Counted from the first letter of the stretch, positions 36,645-49,509 are shown. The stretch is 64,000 bases of DNA from Okapia johnstoni (GCA_024291935.2 CM044317.1:66702730-66766729), one strand, 5' to 3'. Notes: generated from the sequence alone by a model not told the origin. Made by a program: numbers and translations.

Positions 36645-39075
36645 TCTGTTGTTGTTTAGTCACTAAGTCATGTCTGACTCTTTGTGACCCCATGAACTGC
36701 CGCATGCTAGGCTTCCCTGTCCTTCACTATCTCCTGGAGTTGCTCAGACTCATGTCCATTGAGTCAATGATACCATCCAACCATCTCATCCTCTGTTGCA
36801 CCCTTCTCCTCTTGCTCTCAATCTTTCCCAGCATCAAGGTTAATGAGTCAGCTCTTCTCATCAGGTGGCCAAAGTACTGGGGCTCAGCTTCAGTATTAGT
36901 CCTTCTAGTGAATATTCAGGGTTGATTTGCTTTAGGATTGAAGGGACCCATGGTTTCTCCAGATATAAAAGCTTCTGTCCAAGGGACCCTATCACATTGG
37001 TACATGACTACTGGAAAAACCATAGCTTTCACAAGGTGGACCTTTGTTGGCAAAGTGATGTCTCTTCTTTTTGATATACTGCGTAGATTTCTTTTCTCTT
37101 CTTCCAAGGAGCAAGTAAGCGTCCTCCATCTATTTTCCATGAAGTGATGGGACCGGATGCCATGATCTTAGTTTTTTAAATGTTGAGTTTTAAGCTTTTT
37201 CACTCTCCTCTTTCACCCTCATCAAGAGCTCCTTAGTTCCTCTTCGCTTTCTGCCATAAGGGTGGTATCATCTGCATATCTGAGGCTGTTGATATTTCTC
37301 CCAGCAATCTGATGCCAGCTTGAGCTTCATCCAGCCTGGCATTTTGCATGATGTACTCTGTATAGTACATCACTGAGGATGATGACTGCAGCTGTGAAAT
37401 CAGAGGATGTTTGCTTCTTGGCAGGAAAGCTGTGACAAACCTAGACAGTTTGTTGAAAAGCAGAGCACTACTCTGTTGACAAAGCTCCATATATTCAAGG
37501 CTATGGTCTTCCCAGTGGTCATGTATGGTTGTGAGAGCTGGACTATAAAGAAGGCAGAGTGCCAAATAATTGATGCCTTTGAACTGTGGTGCTGGAGAAG
37601 ACTCCTGAAAGCCCCTTGGACAGCCAGATCAAACCAGTCAATCTTAAGAGATATAAAGCCTGAATACTCATTGAAAAGACTGATGCTGAAGCTGAAGTTC
37701 AAGTATTTTGGTCATCTGATGCGAACACCTGACTTATAGATTGCTGGGATAGATTGAGGGCAGAAGGAGAAGAGAGTGTCAGAGGATGAGATGGCTTGAT
37801 GGCATCAACAATTCAATAAACTTGAACTTGGTCAAACTTCAGGAGATGGTGAGGGACAGGGAGGCCTGGAGTGCTGCAGTTCATGGGGTAGCAAAGAGTT
37901 GGACATGACTGAGTGACTGAACAACACTCTTCATAGAAGTTAAATAAGCAGGGTGACAATATAAAGCCTTGATGTACTCCTTTCCCAATTTGGAACCAGT
38001 CAGTTGTTCCACATCTATCTCTAATTCTTGCTTCTTGAACTGCATACATGTTTCTCAGGAGGCATGTAAGATGGTCTAGTATCCCCATCTCTTTAAGATT
38101 TTCCACAGTTTGTTGTGATCCACAGAGTCAAAGGCTTTAGCCAAGTCAGTGAAACAGATGTTTTTCTGGAATTCTCTTGCTCTATGATCCAACGGATGTT
38201 GGCAATTTGATCTCTGGTTCCTCTGCCTTTACTAAATCTAGCTGTACATCTGGAAGTTCTTGGTTCATGTACTGATGAAGCCTAGCTTAAAGAATTTTGA
38301 GCATTACCTTGCTGACATATGAAAAGAGTGCAATTGAACTTGGAACATTCTTTGGCATTGCCCTTCTTTGGGACTGGAATGAAAACTGACATTTCCCAGT
38401 CCTGTGGCCACTGTTGTATTTTCCAAATTTGCTGACAAATTGAGTGCAGCATCATCTTATAGATTTTGAAATAGCTCAGCTGGAATTCCATCACCTCCAC
38501 TAGCTTTGTTTGCAGTAATGCTTCCTAAGGCCCCTTGACATCACACTGCAGGATGTCTGGCTCTAGGTGAGTGACCACACCATTGTGGTTATCTGGGTTA
38601 TGACCTTTTTTGTATAGTTCTTCTGTATATTCTTGCCACCTCTTCTTAACCTCTTCTGCTTCTGTCAGGTCCTTGCTATTCTGTCTTTTATTGTGCCTAT
38701 CTTTGTATGAAAGGTGTCTTTGGTATCTCCAATTTTCTTGAAGAGATCTCTAGTTTTGCCATTCTGCTATTTTCCTCTATTTCTCTGCATTGTTCACATA
38801 AGAAGACTTTCTTATCTCTCCTCACTATTCTCTGAAACTCTGCATTCAATTGTGTATCTCTTTTCCTTTCTCCTTTGCCTTTCATGTCTCTTTTCTCAGC
38901 TCTTTGTAAGGTCTCCCAGACAACCACTTTGCCTTGTTGCATCTCTTTGTCTTTGGGATGGTTTTGGTCACTGTAGTCTGTACAATGTTATGAACCTCTG
39001 TCCATAGTTCTTCAGGTGCTCTGTGTACAAGATTTTGTAGTCTGGTGGAACACAATTCAAGTGCTTCTTGAATCT
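36645..39075 (-). mobile_element. BovB LINE, 5'-truncated, antisense (split by another BovB)
   Basis: Antisense BovB from the 3' end at 36645 to the late endonuclease region near 39075 ('ccatagttcttcaggtgc'). It covers the RT and linker. Frames are short (28-120 codons) and broken. A second BovB fragment in the opposite orientation is inserted at 37366-37925; the host sequence resumes at 37937 exactly where it stopped. Confidence 0.93.
37366..37925 (+). mobile_element. BovB 3' fragment nested in BovB
   Basis: A sense BovB 3' end, from 'cactgaggatgatgactgc' to 'gagtgactgaacaaca', holding a 110-codon piece of the RT C-terminal region (37407-37739). The target sequence is duplicated with two mismatches: actctgtatag (37355-37365) and actcttcatag (37926-37936). 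This supports true insertion into the other BovB rather than rearrangement. Confidence 0.92.
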
Positions 39076-39719
39076 CTCTCCCAGGCTACAGTCCTCAGTG
39101 GTTCAAATAAAACTCTTTTCTATTCCTATTACAGACTGGTTTGCTGATTATTTTAATTGACATATCAATTATTTTTTACTCTTGAAAAGCAATTATATAT
39201 TATGAATTTATTCACTTGAAGATATCAGTTCACTTGGTTTACCTAGTCATACCATGGTATTTTGACCTCAGATCCCTTATTGCCTTTTTCTCACTTACCT
39301 AATTTTTTTTCACCACATCCCAAAGGTTAAGATTGGTCTAGCCATAATGATTGTGGCTAATTCTCAGTGGTTTAATACTGGGCAGTCAAAACAGGAACTT
39401 TTACAACTTAAAAAGTTGCAAGAATATCTGTGAGAGAAATTTGAGCCAAAAAATTAATTTGATTCTGTGTATTTTGTTTCTTGATCTTTTATTCCACCAC
39501 TAGAGACTTTTTCTTCATCTGTTTTATCCCCCTTCCATTCACATGAGAACCCCTGCACCTTCCACCACATTGATGCTAACAACCTAATTTGTATTTTTCT
39601 GTATTTTTGTGTTCATATAACAATTTACACACTCTCATACACACACACATGTACACATACACACTTTGTTTAACAATGGAATAGGCTCAGACATATTTTC
39701 GTGTATTTTTTTTTTTTGA
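39076..39719. other. No gene or clear repeat seen
   Basis: Contains 'caaataaaactcttttct' near 39106, which could be the end of an LTR, but nothing upstream supports it because BovB ends there. A CA-rich run lies near 39640-39660 and a T run near 39708. Confidence 0.45.
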
Positions 39720-40030
39720 TTCAAGAATACTTCTTGAGAATCTTTCAGGTTAGTTGATAGATCTCTAAGTCACTCATTTTAGTGGTAGAGTGTGTGGATG
39801 CACTTTTTAGTTAGCCCTTCTGTTGATGGACATCCACTTTGTTTCCAGTTTTTCATCATTAGAAACAATGCTGCCATAAATATCCTTGTACCAATGTCTT
39901 TCACATGGGTATCTTTATTCCTGTGAGAATCAACTCCTAGGAGAGGAATTGCTGGGTCTGTAGGTATATGTATTTCTAATTTTAATAGATGTTGCCAAAT
40001 TGCTTTCCAGGACTTTGCTTCTCTGCCAAC
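39720..40030 (-). mobile_element. Old L1 3' region, antisense
   Basis: Antisense L1-type series: 'ttctgttgatggacatcca', 'gtttccagtttttcatc', 'aatgctgccataaatatcc', 'aggagaggaattgctgggtc' and 'ttgccaaattgctttcca'. Same region of L1 as at 25795-26240 but better preserved. Confidence 0.8.
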
Positions 40031-41875
40031 TATACACAAAAAGTATTGCTCTAGAGGATTTCCTTCTTACCAAGTACAAAATTTTAAAGGTCTATCTCAC
40101 TAAACTTCAAATGCTCAGTATTTTAAAGGATGAATTGTTACTGACAATATTGCTTTTCATTAAACATGGTTCAATATAAATTTTATGAACCCAAGCTCTC
40201 TAGTTTCTCTTAATTTTCCAATCTTATCTGCACTAACAATTTAACCATCAGATTTAGAAAACAAAGGAGACTAAACAGATGTTCTTTCCTACTATTTTCC
40301 TGGGTACTCAATATCCTTAAAACTCAATTTACTGCCAAATTTACTTTAATGCTTTAAAATCTTGCCTTGCAGGATTCAGATAAAGAATTTGCTCCCCTTC
40401 CTACCTCTGTGCTTAACATGGTTTTCCTGTTGGTTAGGGATTTTGTTTAAACTGAAATTGAGGATGGGAATAAGATGAGGCCACATAATAACATCTCAGT
40501 CATAATGAATTCTCAGTAAGGTATTCTAATAAGCAGAAGTTTTCTTGCTGTTGTCTCTACTGTTTTAAGACAATCTTTCTTGCTTAATACCTGGGTATCA
40601 TTTCTGAAGTGTCAGATGCTCATCAAGTACAGGTTAATTGTAATTATAGACCAGATTCAAAAAGTATTCACTTATTTCACTGATACATCTGTAGATAAAA
40701 GAGTGGCTCAGGATTATCATATTCTCACAACTAATCTTAAAATAATGTTTTATTTAAACTAAAAGTATCTGTATTCATAAAATAGGTCAAGTTTCCATGA
40801 CTGACTGCACAATAAAGGTATCATCTCTGTCACTATTCTACTTTATTTAAAACTCTTGAGTATTTTTTTTAACGAGAAATAACGAAGGAAATTTGTATTT
40901 TAGTACTTAGTATGTCCATAACCCTTATTGTTTTGTAATCTCATTTAACAAGGTTACTTTGAAATTGCCAGTGGAATCTGGGAATGATCACTTGAAACTT
41001 TTGTTTCAGCAATCTGTGCCTCACTATGAATTAAGCTGCAGTAATATGGCACATAGTATTATAGGAAAAGTTAGACTAGGATGACCCTAAGAAGTCATGT
41101 ACCCTTGACTACCCCAGAAGAAATGAGGTCTACAAACACTCAGGTGCTGAGATGACCTGGTTAGTTGTTTATGGTACCAAGGCCAGAGTACATGGTTATT
41201 GACATTCTATCCTAGTGTTCTTCACTGCACAATGTAATATGATTATATGTGAAGAAATTAAAGTTAGGTCAAGTTCTAGACTGTGACATACAGAACAGAG
41301 GTGACTCATGAGGAGAACTGATAGGATTAAATTAGTTGGTTCCCTTAGGAAAATTGATGGCAAATAAAGAGGTGGAAAGGTGATGGAGAAGAGATATTGA
41401 TAACAAGTTTCCTAAGTGACAAATTTGTCTGGGGATGATGCTGTAGACATACAGCATTTTAAATCAGTAGTAAACCTGTTGTCAAGACCCTCTCACAAAG
41501 TAAAAGCAGTATGGATAGTTGCTTTCAAGGTTACATCCTTTCATCTACTCTCCAAGGCTGTTTTACAACAGTCAAGAGGATTCTGTATAGGCTTTATTTT
41601 AGTTTTTGCTCTCAGTAAGGACTCATAAACTTAATTACTTAATATTCCTTAAGAAACACAGCATGAAATAATTATTTCATTAGAGAAATTTAGCAGTGTT
41701 CTTTCGGACTCTCTTGAACAGATTCTTGTTCTAGAACAGCTAAAGGTTTTATTTATCCTTTTGTTCTGAATGTAAACCTCTTAACCTTCACATGGGTCGT
41801 AGAATTGCATTTTAAATACCACTTAAGGAGAAATTTTTTAAAAACCTACATGAGGTCACTTTGAAGGATGTCCCT
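40031..41875. other. No gene or clear repeat seen
   Basis: AT-rich, unique-looking sequence. Two short plus-strand frames (40580-40762, 41416-41628) have no recognised features. Confidence 0.5.
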
Positions 41876-41886
41876 TATTAGTATAA

Positions 41887-42097
41887 CTGTGTGTGTGTGT
41901 GCTCAGTTGCTTTGCAATCCATTGGACTGTAGCCCACCAGGCTCCTCTCTCCATGGAACTCTCCAGGCAAGAATACTGGAGGGAGTTATCATTTGCTCCT
42001 TCAGGGTAATCTTCCTGATCCAGCGATTGAATTCCCCTCTCTTGCCTCTCCTGCGCTGGCAGGCAGATTCTTAACTATTGGGCCACGTGGGAAGCCC
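41887..42097 (-). mobile_element. Bov-tA SINE with TSD
   Basis: Antisense Bov-tA preceded by a TG run that corresponds to its CA-rich tail. The 'tcgtgtccgactctttgcg' part of the body is deleted. TSD tattagtataa / tattagcataa (one mismatch) lies at 41876-41886 and 42098-42108. Confidence 0.92.
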
Positions 42098-42284
42098 TAT
42101 TAGCATAAATTACAGCTTAAAAGTTTTAGAGATGTGAACTATTGGTAACTACTTTGAGGTATATGTTATATGGTAAAAGAATAAATAAAAAAGTGGTCTT
42201 AAATAAATGGTTTTAAGCATAGCATTTCATTCATAATGGATCAATAAAATTTGTTGAATAAATAAAATACGGTATGTTACTCTA

Positions 42285-42735
42285 CTGCTGAAAAATTTTC
42301 AGTGTTATAACCTACAGGAGAAAGTCTGAATTATTTAGCCAATCAAGCTTATCTTCCAGTACTTTTTCCCTGAAGCAAGACCTTCACTCTAATCAGAGCT
42401 CTCTTCTGAAGCTCGTTGCTCCTTGCCGGCTCACTCTGTCCGGGCTGTTCCCTCTGCAGCTCCATCTCCTGTGCTCCCTGGTGCTGTACTTTATTCCTGT
42501 CCCTCCAGATGAAAATCCTGCCCCTCCCACAATCAGCTGAGGGTATTTACTCCTCCCTCTGAATCTTCCTATCACCAGTTGCTCTTGATATTGCTCAAGA
42601 TTTAAAAAATAGGAACTTGTACATTTGCCTTTTCTGTTGTATGAGTTTTATCCCTCTCAGTCATATTATAAGCATCTTGAGGGTAGAGACTAATTGTCTT
42701 CTATTTGATGTTGTAGACTCTCAAATATTCATCAG
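42285..42735 (+). mobile_element. L2 LINE 3' region
   Basis: Sense L2 3' end: 'cctacaggagaaagtctga' near 42311, 'ctgttccctctgcagctcc' near 42445, then 'ttataagcatcttgagggta' near 42667 followed by 'gagactaattgtcttc'. This is the classic L2 3' order. Moderately diverged. Its C-rich middle makes it stand out from the AT-rich surroundings. Confidence 0.7.
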
Positions 42736-42930
42736 TTTGAAATGTATTTCATTATCAAACAATCCTATAATATGGAAGTAAATAATATGCATGTATAGCA
42801 CATATGAGTTTAAATATTCATCACTGCTTATATTGATAAAAATAAGCAAGAATTTTCAAATGATCACACAATATGATCAAAATTTTGTCCATACATAAAA
42901 GCTCTATTTCATTTCATGATAAATATTGGA

Positions 42931-43001
42931 GATATATATATATATATATGTACATATATATATATGTACATATATATATACACACACACACATATGTATA
43001 T
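42931..43001. repeat. Compound (TA)n/(CA)n microsatellite
   Basis: Alternating TA runs with TGTACA interruptions, a short CA run (42980-42991), then TATGTATATG. The self-complementary TA blocks could form hairpins or cruciforms. Confidence 0.95.
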
Positions 43002-45372
43002 GATGTTAAAAGAGATTATATTTGGGTGGTAGAGTTGTAAAGATGAAATATGAATACAGGTACATTGACAACAATAAATTACTATACAAAACTGCTTTTG
43101 ACACTTATTCCTTGCATTTATTCTGTCTTTTCAGTGATGGTATTAGATGTATTTTGTTTATCCTTCTAGATTTGTCACTTCTATTTCCTGTTTTTTCTTT
43201 TTTATTGCATTTAACTCTTTGGGTAAAATCGGGCTTTCTGAAATCCTGGTGAGCCTAATGATGTGATGCTGTTCAAGTATGCCTGAGCCCTGTTTCAGCT
43301 TTTTTCCCTAGGATGGAAGTGGAGTTTGGGTCAAGAACCAGCAAAACCAAAGGTTGTAAATATTTCTTTAACCAGAAGAACATGAATAGTTTGAGCAAGC
43401 TCTTCCTGAATAATAATATGAGCTCCAAGAATAAAATAATGGTAATAAAAGAAATTGAGCTTTATGGAATCTGTCTTAGAACACATTTTGCAGATTCGCT
43501 GGCAGATAAGCTTCCCTTGTTATTGACTTTAGAGGCGAAGAAAGTAGAAATAGGTTATAAATGCTTTAAAAAATATCAAAAGAATAATATTCAAAATACC
43601 TAACTCTGGTCAAATTTGAGTTCAAGGATGAGATTGAAACCCTAAATGACTGTATCTTTAGATGTCCCAGCCTTCATCTATGGAAACAAGGCTTCCTTGA
43701 TAGTACACTTATCTGCTAGTCAGATGGTATCTATTATATCTAGAAAATTGTTTGCTAATTGCTAAAATATCAATGAAAGGTATGATGGAACATTCTTAAT
43801 TGTATTTGTGCTAGACAATACACTCAGATTTTCAATATGAAATCTCATAAAAACTATGAAACTAAGATTTTACCTATCTAGGGACATCAAAAATTATTCT
43901 GAAAGAGGAGCAGAAATGGGGAAACTCAAAGAAGAATCTGACAGGATATTTAGTGCTAGATACAATTAAAAAAACAACAACAACATATGATTTCAGTCAC
44001 TTAACGCAAGGCTGATTTCTTCCTCAGGTCACTGTCCAATGTGGGCTGATAGGGAGGATTTTGCTCTTCAAAATTTTAAGCATCCAGGCTCCAGGGGCAC
44101 CAGGAAAGAGATAAGAAAGCTCACCTGCTCCTTAGGCTTTGGTCTGCTCACTTAACACTAGTTAAGTTGATTAAGAGATCTGTAATATACTTAACCCAGG
44201 AGGAAGTAACTGATTGGTGAACTAGTTTCTGCTATATCCATCATCCATTCTAATGAATACTTTTCAAATAAAAATAATTTGATAGTAAAATACTAATTTG
44301 AAAACTTTTCTTTGAGAAAAATAAGAAGAACATAGTTATGGAGATCATTTTGGTTTGGAGCATTTCGGTTTCCATTATTTGATGATTTCCAGTGAAACTG
44401 TAGTTAATTACATTTGATGTTGTAAGAGGAATGACTATACTTTAGAGATGCCTGAAAAGGATGAACTTTAACATTTTAAGAAAAGGCTAAATATAAATGT
44501 GTTATTCAACAAAGAACAGCTGACACATATTATGGTAGCAGATACATGCTTACATCCTGGATTAGATGATCAAACAGCCAACATTTTAATAACTGTCTCC
44601 CCCAACGTATCTCAAAAGCACTCTATTAGCAAACATGACAGTCCAATTATTTCTATGGTGCTTATTATTTCATGGTGGCCTATTGCCAGTAGTAGAATAT
44701 GGGGTGGGAAATATTCCAGTGATGTTAACTGATTTTAAAAGCTAAAATATTGCTAGTGCTGAAAATGCATGGTTTATGTGAGGCTAACTGCCCTGACCCT
44801 GGTTTAAACTCATCAGATAAGTAAATACCTACTTTAATAACTTTCTCTTAATATTCTGCTGAAAAAAAAGTAGGTAGGTTAATTTTGCTACAAAGAACAT
44901 GTGAATAAAAGTTTATGTCACAAAAAAGGAAACATTTATCTATCATTGGAGAATATAAAGCAATTCAGAAATACATCAGTAATTCCATATACATTGATCT
45001 GGTCTGCACTGATAAATCTACAGTATAAAAAATTAATCTTTCAAAATAGGAAAGAAACATGGGAAAACTGAATAAACTACAATAAACATCTCGCCTTGGA
45101 CTGCACAGAACTCCTATTTTTTTTTCCTGACATTCTATAACTAGTAAGGAAAACATAAATAAGAAAATATAAAATTACTCCATGAAAAGTCTGAATGAGG
45201 GAAAATGTTAGAACCATACCTAACAAAGTGCCTGATCAACGGGAGGAATTTAATAAAGGTACACTGAATGACTAAATGATGATTAAACAAGAGAGCTGAA
45301 AGAGGACTGAACTCTGAAGGACAAGGCTCAGACTATGCTATCACCAGCTAGCCACATAGTAGCAAGAAATAA
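43002..45372. other. No gene or clear repeat seen
   Basis: AT-rich. 45190-45290 has an L2/MIR-like scrap ('caaagtgcctgatcaac'). A 96-codon frame at 43313-43603 is lysine-rich with no family features. No exon with matched splice sites was recognised. Confidence 0.45.
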
Positions 45373-47128
45373 TCAGTTCAGTTGCTCAGTCATGGCCAAC
45401 TTTTTGCCACCCCATGGACTGCAGCATGCCAGGCTTCCCTGTCCATTACCAGCTCTCAGAGCTTGCTGAAACTCATATCAAATTGAATCAGTGATACCAC
45501 CCAACAATCTCATCCTCTGTCATTCCTGTCTCCTCCAGCCTTCAATCTTTCCCAGTATCAAGGTCTTTTCCCGTGAGTCAGTTCTTCACATTGGTTGGCC
45601 AAAGTTTCAGCTTCAGCATAAGGCCCTCCAATGAATATTCAGGACTGATCTCCTTTAGGATGGACTGGTTGGACCTCCTTGCAGTCCAAGGGACTCTCAA
45701 GAGTCTTCTCCAACACCACAGTTCAAAAGCATCAATTCTTTGGCGATCAGCTTTCTTTATAGTCAAACTCTCATATCCATACATGACTACTGGAAAAACC
45801 ACAGCTTTGACTATATGGACCTTTGTTGGTAAAGTAATGTCTCTGCTTTTTAATATGCTGTCTAGGTTGGTCATAGCTTTTCTTCCAAGGAGCAAGCGTC
45901 TTTTAATTTCACGGCTGAAGTCACCATCCGCAGTGATTTTGGAGCCCAAGAAAGTAAAGCCTCTCACTGTTTCCATTGTTTCCCCATCTATTTGCCATGA
46001 AGTCATGGGACTGGATGCCATGATCTTAGCTTTCTGAATGTTGAGTTTTAAGCCAACTTCTTCACTCTTCTCTTTCACTTTCATCAAGAGGCTCTTTAGT
46101 TCTTCGCTTTCTGCCATAAGGGTGGTGTCATCTGCATATCTGAAGTTATTGATATTTCTCCCGGCAATCTTAATTCCAGCTTGTGCTTCATCCAGCCCAG
46201 CATTTCACATGATGCATTCTGCATATAACTTAAATAAGCAGGGTGACAACATACAGCCTTGATGTACTCCTTTCCCGATTTGGAACCAGTCTGTTGTTCC
46301 ATGTCCAGTTCTAACTGTTGTTTCCTGGCCTGCATACAGATTTCTCAAGAGGCAGGTAAGGTAGTCAGGTATTCCCATCTCTTGAAGAATTTTCCAGTTT
46401 GTTGTGATACACACAGTCAAAGGCTTTGGTGTAGTCAATAAAGCAGAAGTAGGTGTTTTTCTGGAACTCTCTTGCTTTTTCAATGATCCTACGGATGTTG
46501 GCAATTTGATCTATGGTTCCTCTGCCTTTTCTAAATCCAGCTTGATCATCTGGAATTTTGAGCATTACTTTTCTAGCGTGTGAGATGAATGCAACTGTGC
46601 GGTAGTTTGAACATTCTTTGGCATTGCCCTACTTTGGGATTGACAAAGAAAGGCAGTCCTGTGGCCACTGCTGAGTTTTCCAAATTTGCTGGCATATTGA
46701 GTGCAGCACTTTCACAGCATGATCTTTTAGGGTTTAAAACAGCTCAACTGGAATTCTATCACCTCCACTAGCTTTGTTTATAGTGCTGCTTCCTAAGGCC
46801 CACTTGACTTCACCTTCCAGGATGTCTGGCTCTAGGTGAGTGATCACACCATCGTGGTTATCTGGGTTACGAAGATCTTTTTTTGTACAGTTCTTCTGTG
46901 GATTCTTGCCACCTCTTCTTAATATCTTCTGCTTCTGTTAGGTCCATACCATTTCTGTCCTTTATTGTGCCCGTCTTTGCGTGAAATATTCCCTTGGTAT
47001 CTCTAACTTTCTGGAAAAGATCTCTAGTCTTTCCCATTCTATTATTTTCCTCTATTTCTTTGCATTGAGGAAGGCTTTGCACTGATCACTGAGGAAGGCT
47101 TTATTTCACCTTGCTATTCTTTGGAACA
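45373..47128 (-). mobile_element. BovB LINE, 5'-truncated, antisense
   Basis: Antisense BovB from its 3' end (45373) to the end of the endonuclease region (about 47128). The longest frame is 179 codons (45578-46117), covering the RT C-terminal region. The YADD box is put out of frame here: the codons around it (near 46132) are read in a shifted phase from the upstream segment. Near the 5' end the 12-mer gaggaaggcttt is duplicated (47067-47078 and 47091-47102). It is the longest uninterrupted BovB in the window but not functional. Confidence 0.93.
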
Positions 47129-48782
47129 GATATTTGAAGATGGATATAAGAACATCTAAATTTTTCACAAATTTGTTTACATTGTAACAGAATATAATTA
47201 TAATAAATCCTGTAAAATATATAAGGTCCTCCTTCACAAATAAGTCCTAGGAACTTACTTTAATTAATAATAAAATCGAGAGGCAAGACAGGGCTATATT
47301 TATTTCTACTCTAAAGAGTAATTTTAAAGTAAAAAAGGTAAAAAAATAATTCACAATGGTAGTTACAAAAAATACTGTTATTTTATATATTATTTCACCA
47401 ACCTGCTGAGTCATTGTTCACAAGATATTTATCAAATAAAAACAAAAGCCTTCTGGCTCTAGCTGAAGTTGCTTTTGCAAAATGTAATTATAATCTAGAC
47501 CTTAAGTTTCTGATTAAAATCACCAATGAATATTATAAAATTAAGTTAGCCCCTTCTCCATTTGTATTTCTAATTACCATGTAAGAGCTTTTAAAAAGAA
47601 ATAAAGCTGCAAGTTTCTCAAGACCAGTAACAGTATCTCAGGAACAGAATGGGAAGAAATATAAGCATAATCATGTATTATAGGTTCTGTGGAACAGCTT
47701 TTCAAAATTAAGTTTAAAAGTAGGCAAAACTTGGTGTTTTGAGTAACCTGGGGCTTTCTTACTTCATTCATTTCAGCCAGAGTTAAAGTGAGCAATATGT
47801 CAAATTAACTTGCTCAATTTTCTTTTCTCAACTTTTTCAATGCCCTTTAGGAACATCATTACTGAGAAGCTATTGTTGGCATTTACTGCACAAAACCTGA
47901 TTCTGGAAGGTTGATACTGCAATAGCCTAAATATCACAAAACTGGGGAAAATTGTATGGTACCAGTTATTTCACTATACTAAAAGGAAAAATAGTCTGGA
48001 GATAAGCCATTTTTGGTTGAAAAGAAAAAAGGCTTTAGAATGGTTTTAATGGTTGATTTACATTTAAATATAAGCAATTAATACAAAATGACCTTTACTA
48101 ATAATTTTAAAAACTTGTTGAAATTGCTAACTGAAAAATTAGTATTTTTGTGTCTTATCTTTCACATATTAGATGTGATGGTTATAAGAAAAGAGACCCT
48201 AGCATATTGTATTAATCTCAATGGAGCAGAGCCTTCTGTTTAAATAAAACAAAACACTGTGTTGGTCATTTAAAATGATTAACAAATCTATTCTCTTTAA
48301 CGTTTTTAAGTTCAGTACAAATCAAATCAAATCTATCACTAAGGAAACCGCATAAAAAATGAGCGTTAAATGCACACCAGTATGAAATAATCAATCTATC
48401 TTTTAAATGAACCATGTTGAGACTACATTTCACATGAAAAATTATAAATTGATATAGGTGTCAAAAGCAATTCCTAGAAAAACAATTATGTCTGACAAAA
48501 ATAATTTTCCTACCACTTGCCATGATAAATATGATTTGTTCCTCTATATGTAAAATAAGCAGTTATGGTTTTGCCTATTTTCTTTTATAAGTACAGACAT
48601 AAAAATGAAGAAAGCAATTGTCTTGTCTCCATGGACTCTCTTTGGATGGTCAGCTATTTACAGTAATGCTGCTATTTCCAAGCTCATTGAAAAAAATACA
48701 TTAATCATCCTGGGAAGAAGGAAATGTAGGTTAAGGATAACTCTTAAACATAAAGAACTATAAGTAAGCTCGATTTGATTAT
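47129..48782. other. No independent gene; possible distal 3' UTR
   Basis: AT-rich, no recognised repeat. If transcription from the minus-strand gene continues past its stop codon, this could be distal 3' UTR. The first exact AATAAA on the minus strand after the stop that I found in this stretch is at 47299-47304, about 1.9 kb downstream, which is within normal range but not proof. Confidence 0.4.
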
Positions 48783-48792
48783 AAAACAACCT

Positions 48793-48995
48793 GTGTTAGT
48801 TTCTCAGTTATGTCCAACTCTGCAATCTGAAGGACTGTAGCCTGCCAGGCTCCTCTGCCCGTGGAATTCTCCAGGCAAGAGTATTGGAATGGGTTGCTAT
48901 TCCCGTCTCCAGGGGATCGTCCCAACCCAGGAATCAAACCTAGGTCTTCTGCATTGCAGGCAGATTTTTTACCATTTGAGCCACCAGGGAAAGCC
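48793..48995 (-). mobile_element. Bov-tA SINE with TSD, probably in the 3' UTR
   Basis: Antisense relative to the window and sense relative to the host gene. The tRNA head is at the right ('tgagccaccagggaaagcc'). A 10-bp perfect TSD, aaaacaacct, lies at 48783-48792 and 48996-49005. It begins about 195 bp past the stop codon, so it is likely transcribed in the 3' UTR. Confidence 0.94.
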
Positions 48996-49190
48996 AAAAC
49001 AACCTTACAAAAATGAATTCACTTCAATTGAGCTGATCCCTACCTGAATATATTATTATATTCAAAAACTCTCAGTACTGATCTATAATATTGTGTATTC
49101 ACAAAGCATATGTTGTTCTGGACACAGAAAATAATCAAGTCCTTGTTTCCTTTAAAAATAAACATAAAAATAAATTGTGTGTTCCATGAT
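48996..49190 (-). other. TBC1D32: Proximal 3' UTR of the TBC-domain gene
   Basis: Sequence between the TAG stop (49191-49193) and the SINE. It is AT-rich with several ATTTATTTTTA-type stretches on the minus strand just after the stop, which resemble AU-rich elements. No exact AATAAA is present here, so the transcript must extend into or past the SINE unless a variant signal is used. Inference from the exon call. Confidence 0.55.
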
Positions 49191-49310
49191 CTATGTGCTT
49201 TGCAGTTTAATGTTCCGCATGTCTCTCAGCAACACTGGTCGGTAGTTTTGTTCCAAAATTTCCATGTATTCAAAGTAATCACTCACTCGAAATCCATGCA
49301 GTGCTTCTTC
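49191..49310 (-). CDS. TBC1D32: Terminal coding exon, TBC-domain protein (probable TBC1D32/BROMI C-terminus)
   Basis: Seen: on the minus strand, 39 codons plus TAG follow directly after a splice acceptor (tatcttttgacag, AG at 49311-49312) with a pyrimidine-rich tract. The peptide starts [15 protein letters not shown] and ends [13 protein letters not shown]. It is open exactly from the acceptor to the stop, is not AT-biased like its surroundings, and matches no repeat. It is phase 0 and joins in frame to the exon at 59782-59970, giving ...QVFLK|EEALH. Known: TBC1D32 (Broad-minded) is a large protein with an atypical C-terminal TBC domain, acting with the kinase CDK20/CCRK in cilium assembly and Hedgehog signalling. 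Inferred: the gene name, from the TBC-like pattern and the position of the stop shortly after the domain. TBC1D19 was considered and does not fit its C-terminus as I remember it. The plus-strand 142-codon frame over this exon is a shadow. Confidence 0.72.
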   Translation of the reverse strand, partial: EEALHGFRVSDYFEYMEILEQNYRPVLLRDMRNIKLQST

Positions 49311-49459
49311 CTGTCAAAAGATATAAAGATACGTTCATTTGCTTGGGTAAAGACACACAGTTCTAAGTTAATGGGTTTTAAACAGTTGGTATATCATTTT
49401 TTTCAGCTATATATATGGGTTTTTTTTGTTGCTAGTAAATGCTTTTTATTTAGTAAGCT

Positions 49460-49509
49460 ATATGCATATGTATATGTATATATATATATACACATATGTA
49501 TATATATAC
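49460..49509. repeat. (TA)n/(TATG)n microsatellite
   Basis: A run of TATG/TATA units, about 150 bp inside the last intron of the minus-strand gene. Likely length-variable. Confidence 0.93.

Noticed and set aside
39100..39160. Possible LTR end with AATAAA
   Set aside because: Only the poly(A)-like string is present; the sequence to its left is BovB, so an LTR is not supported.
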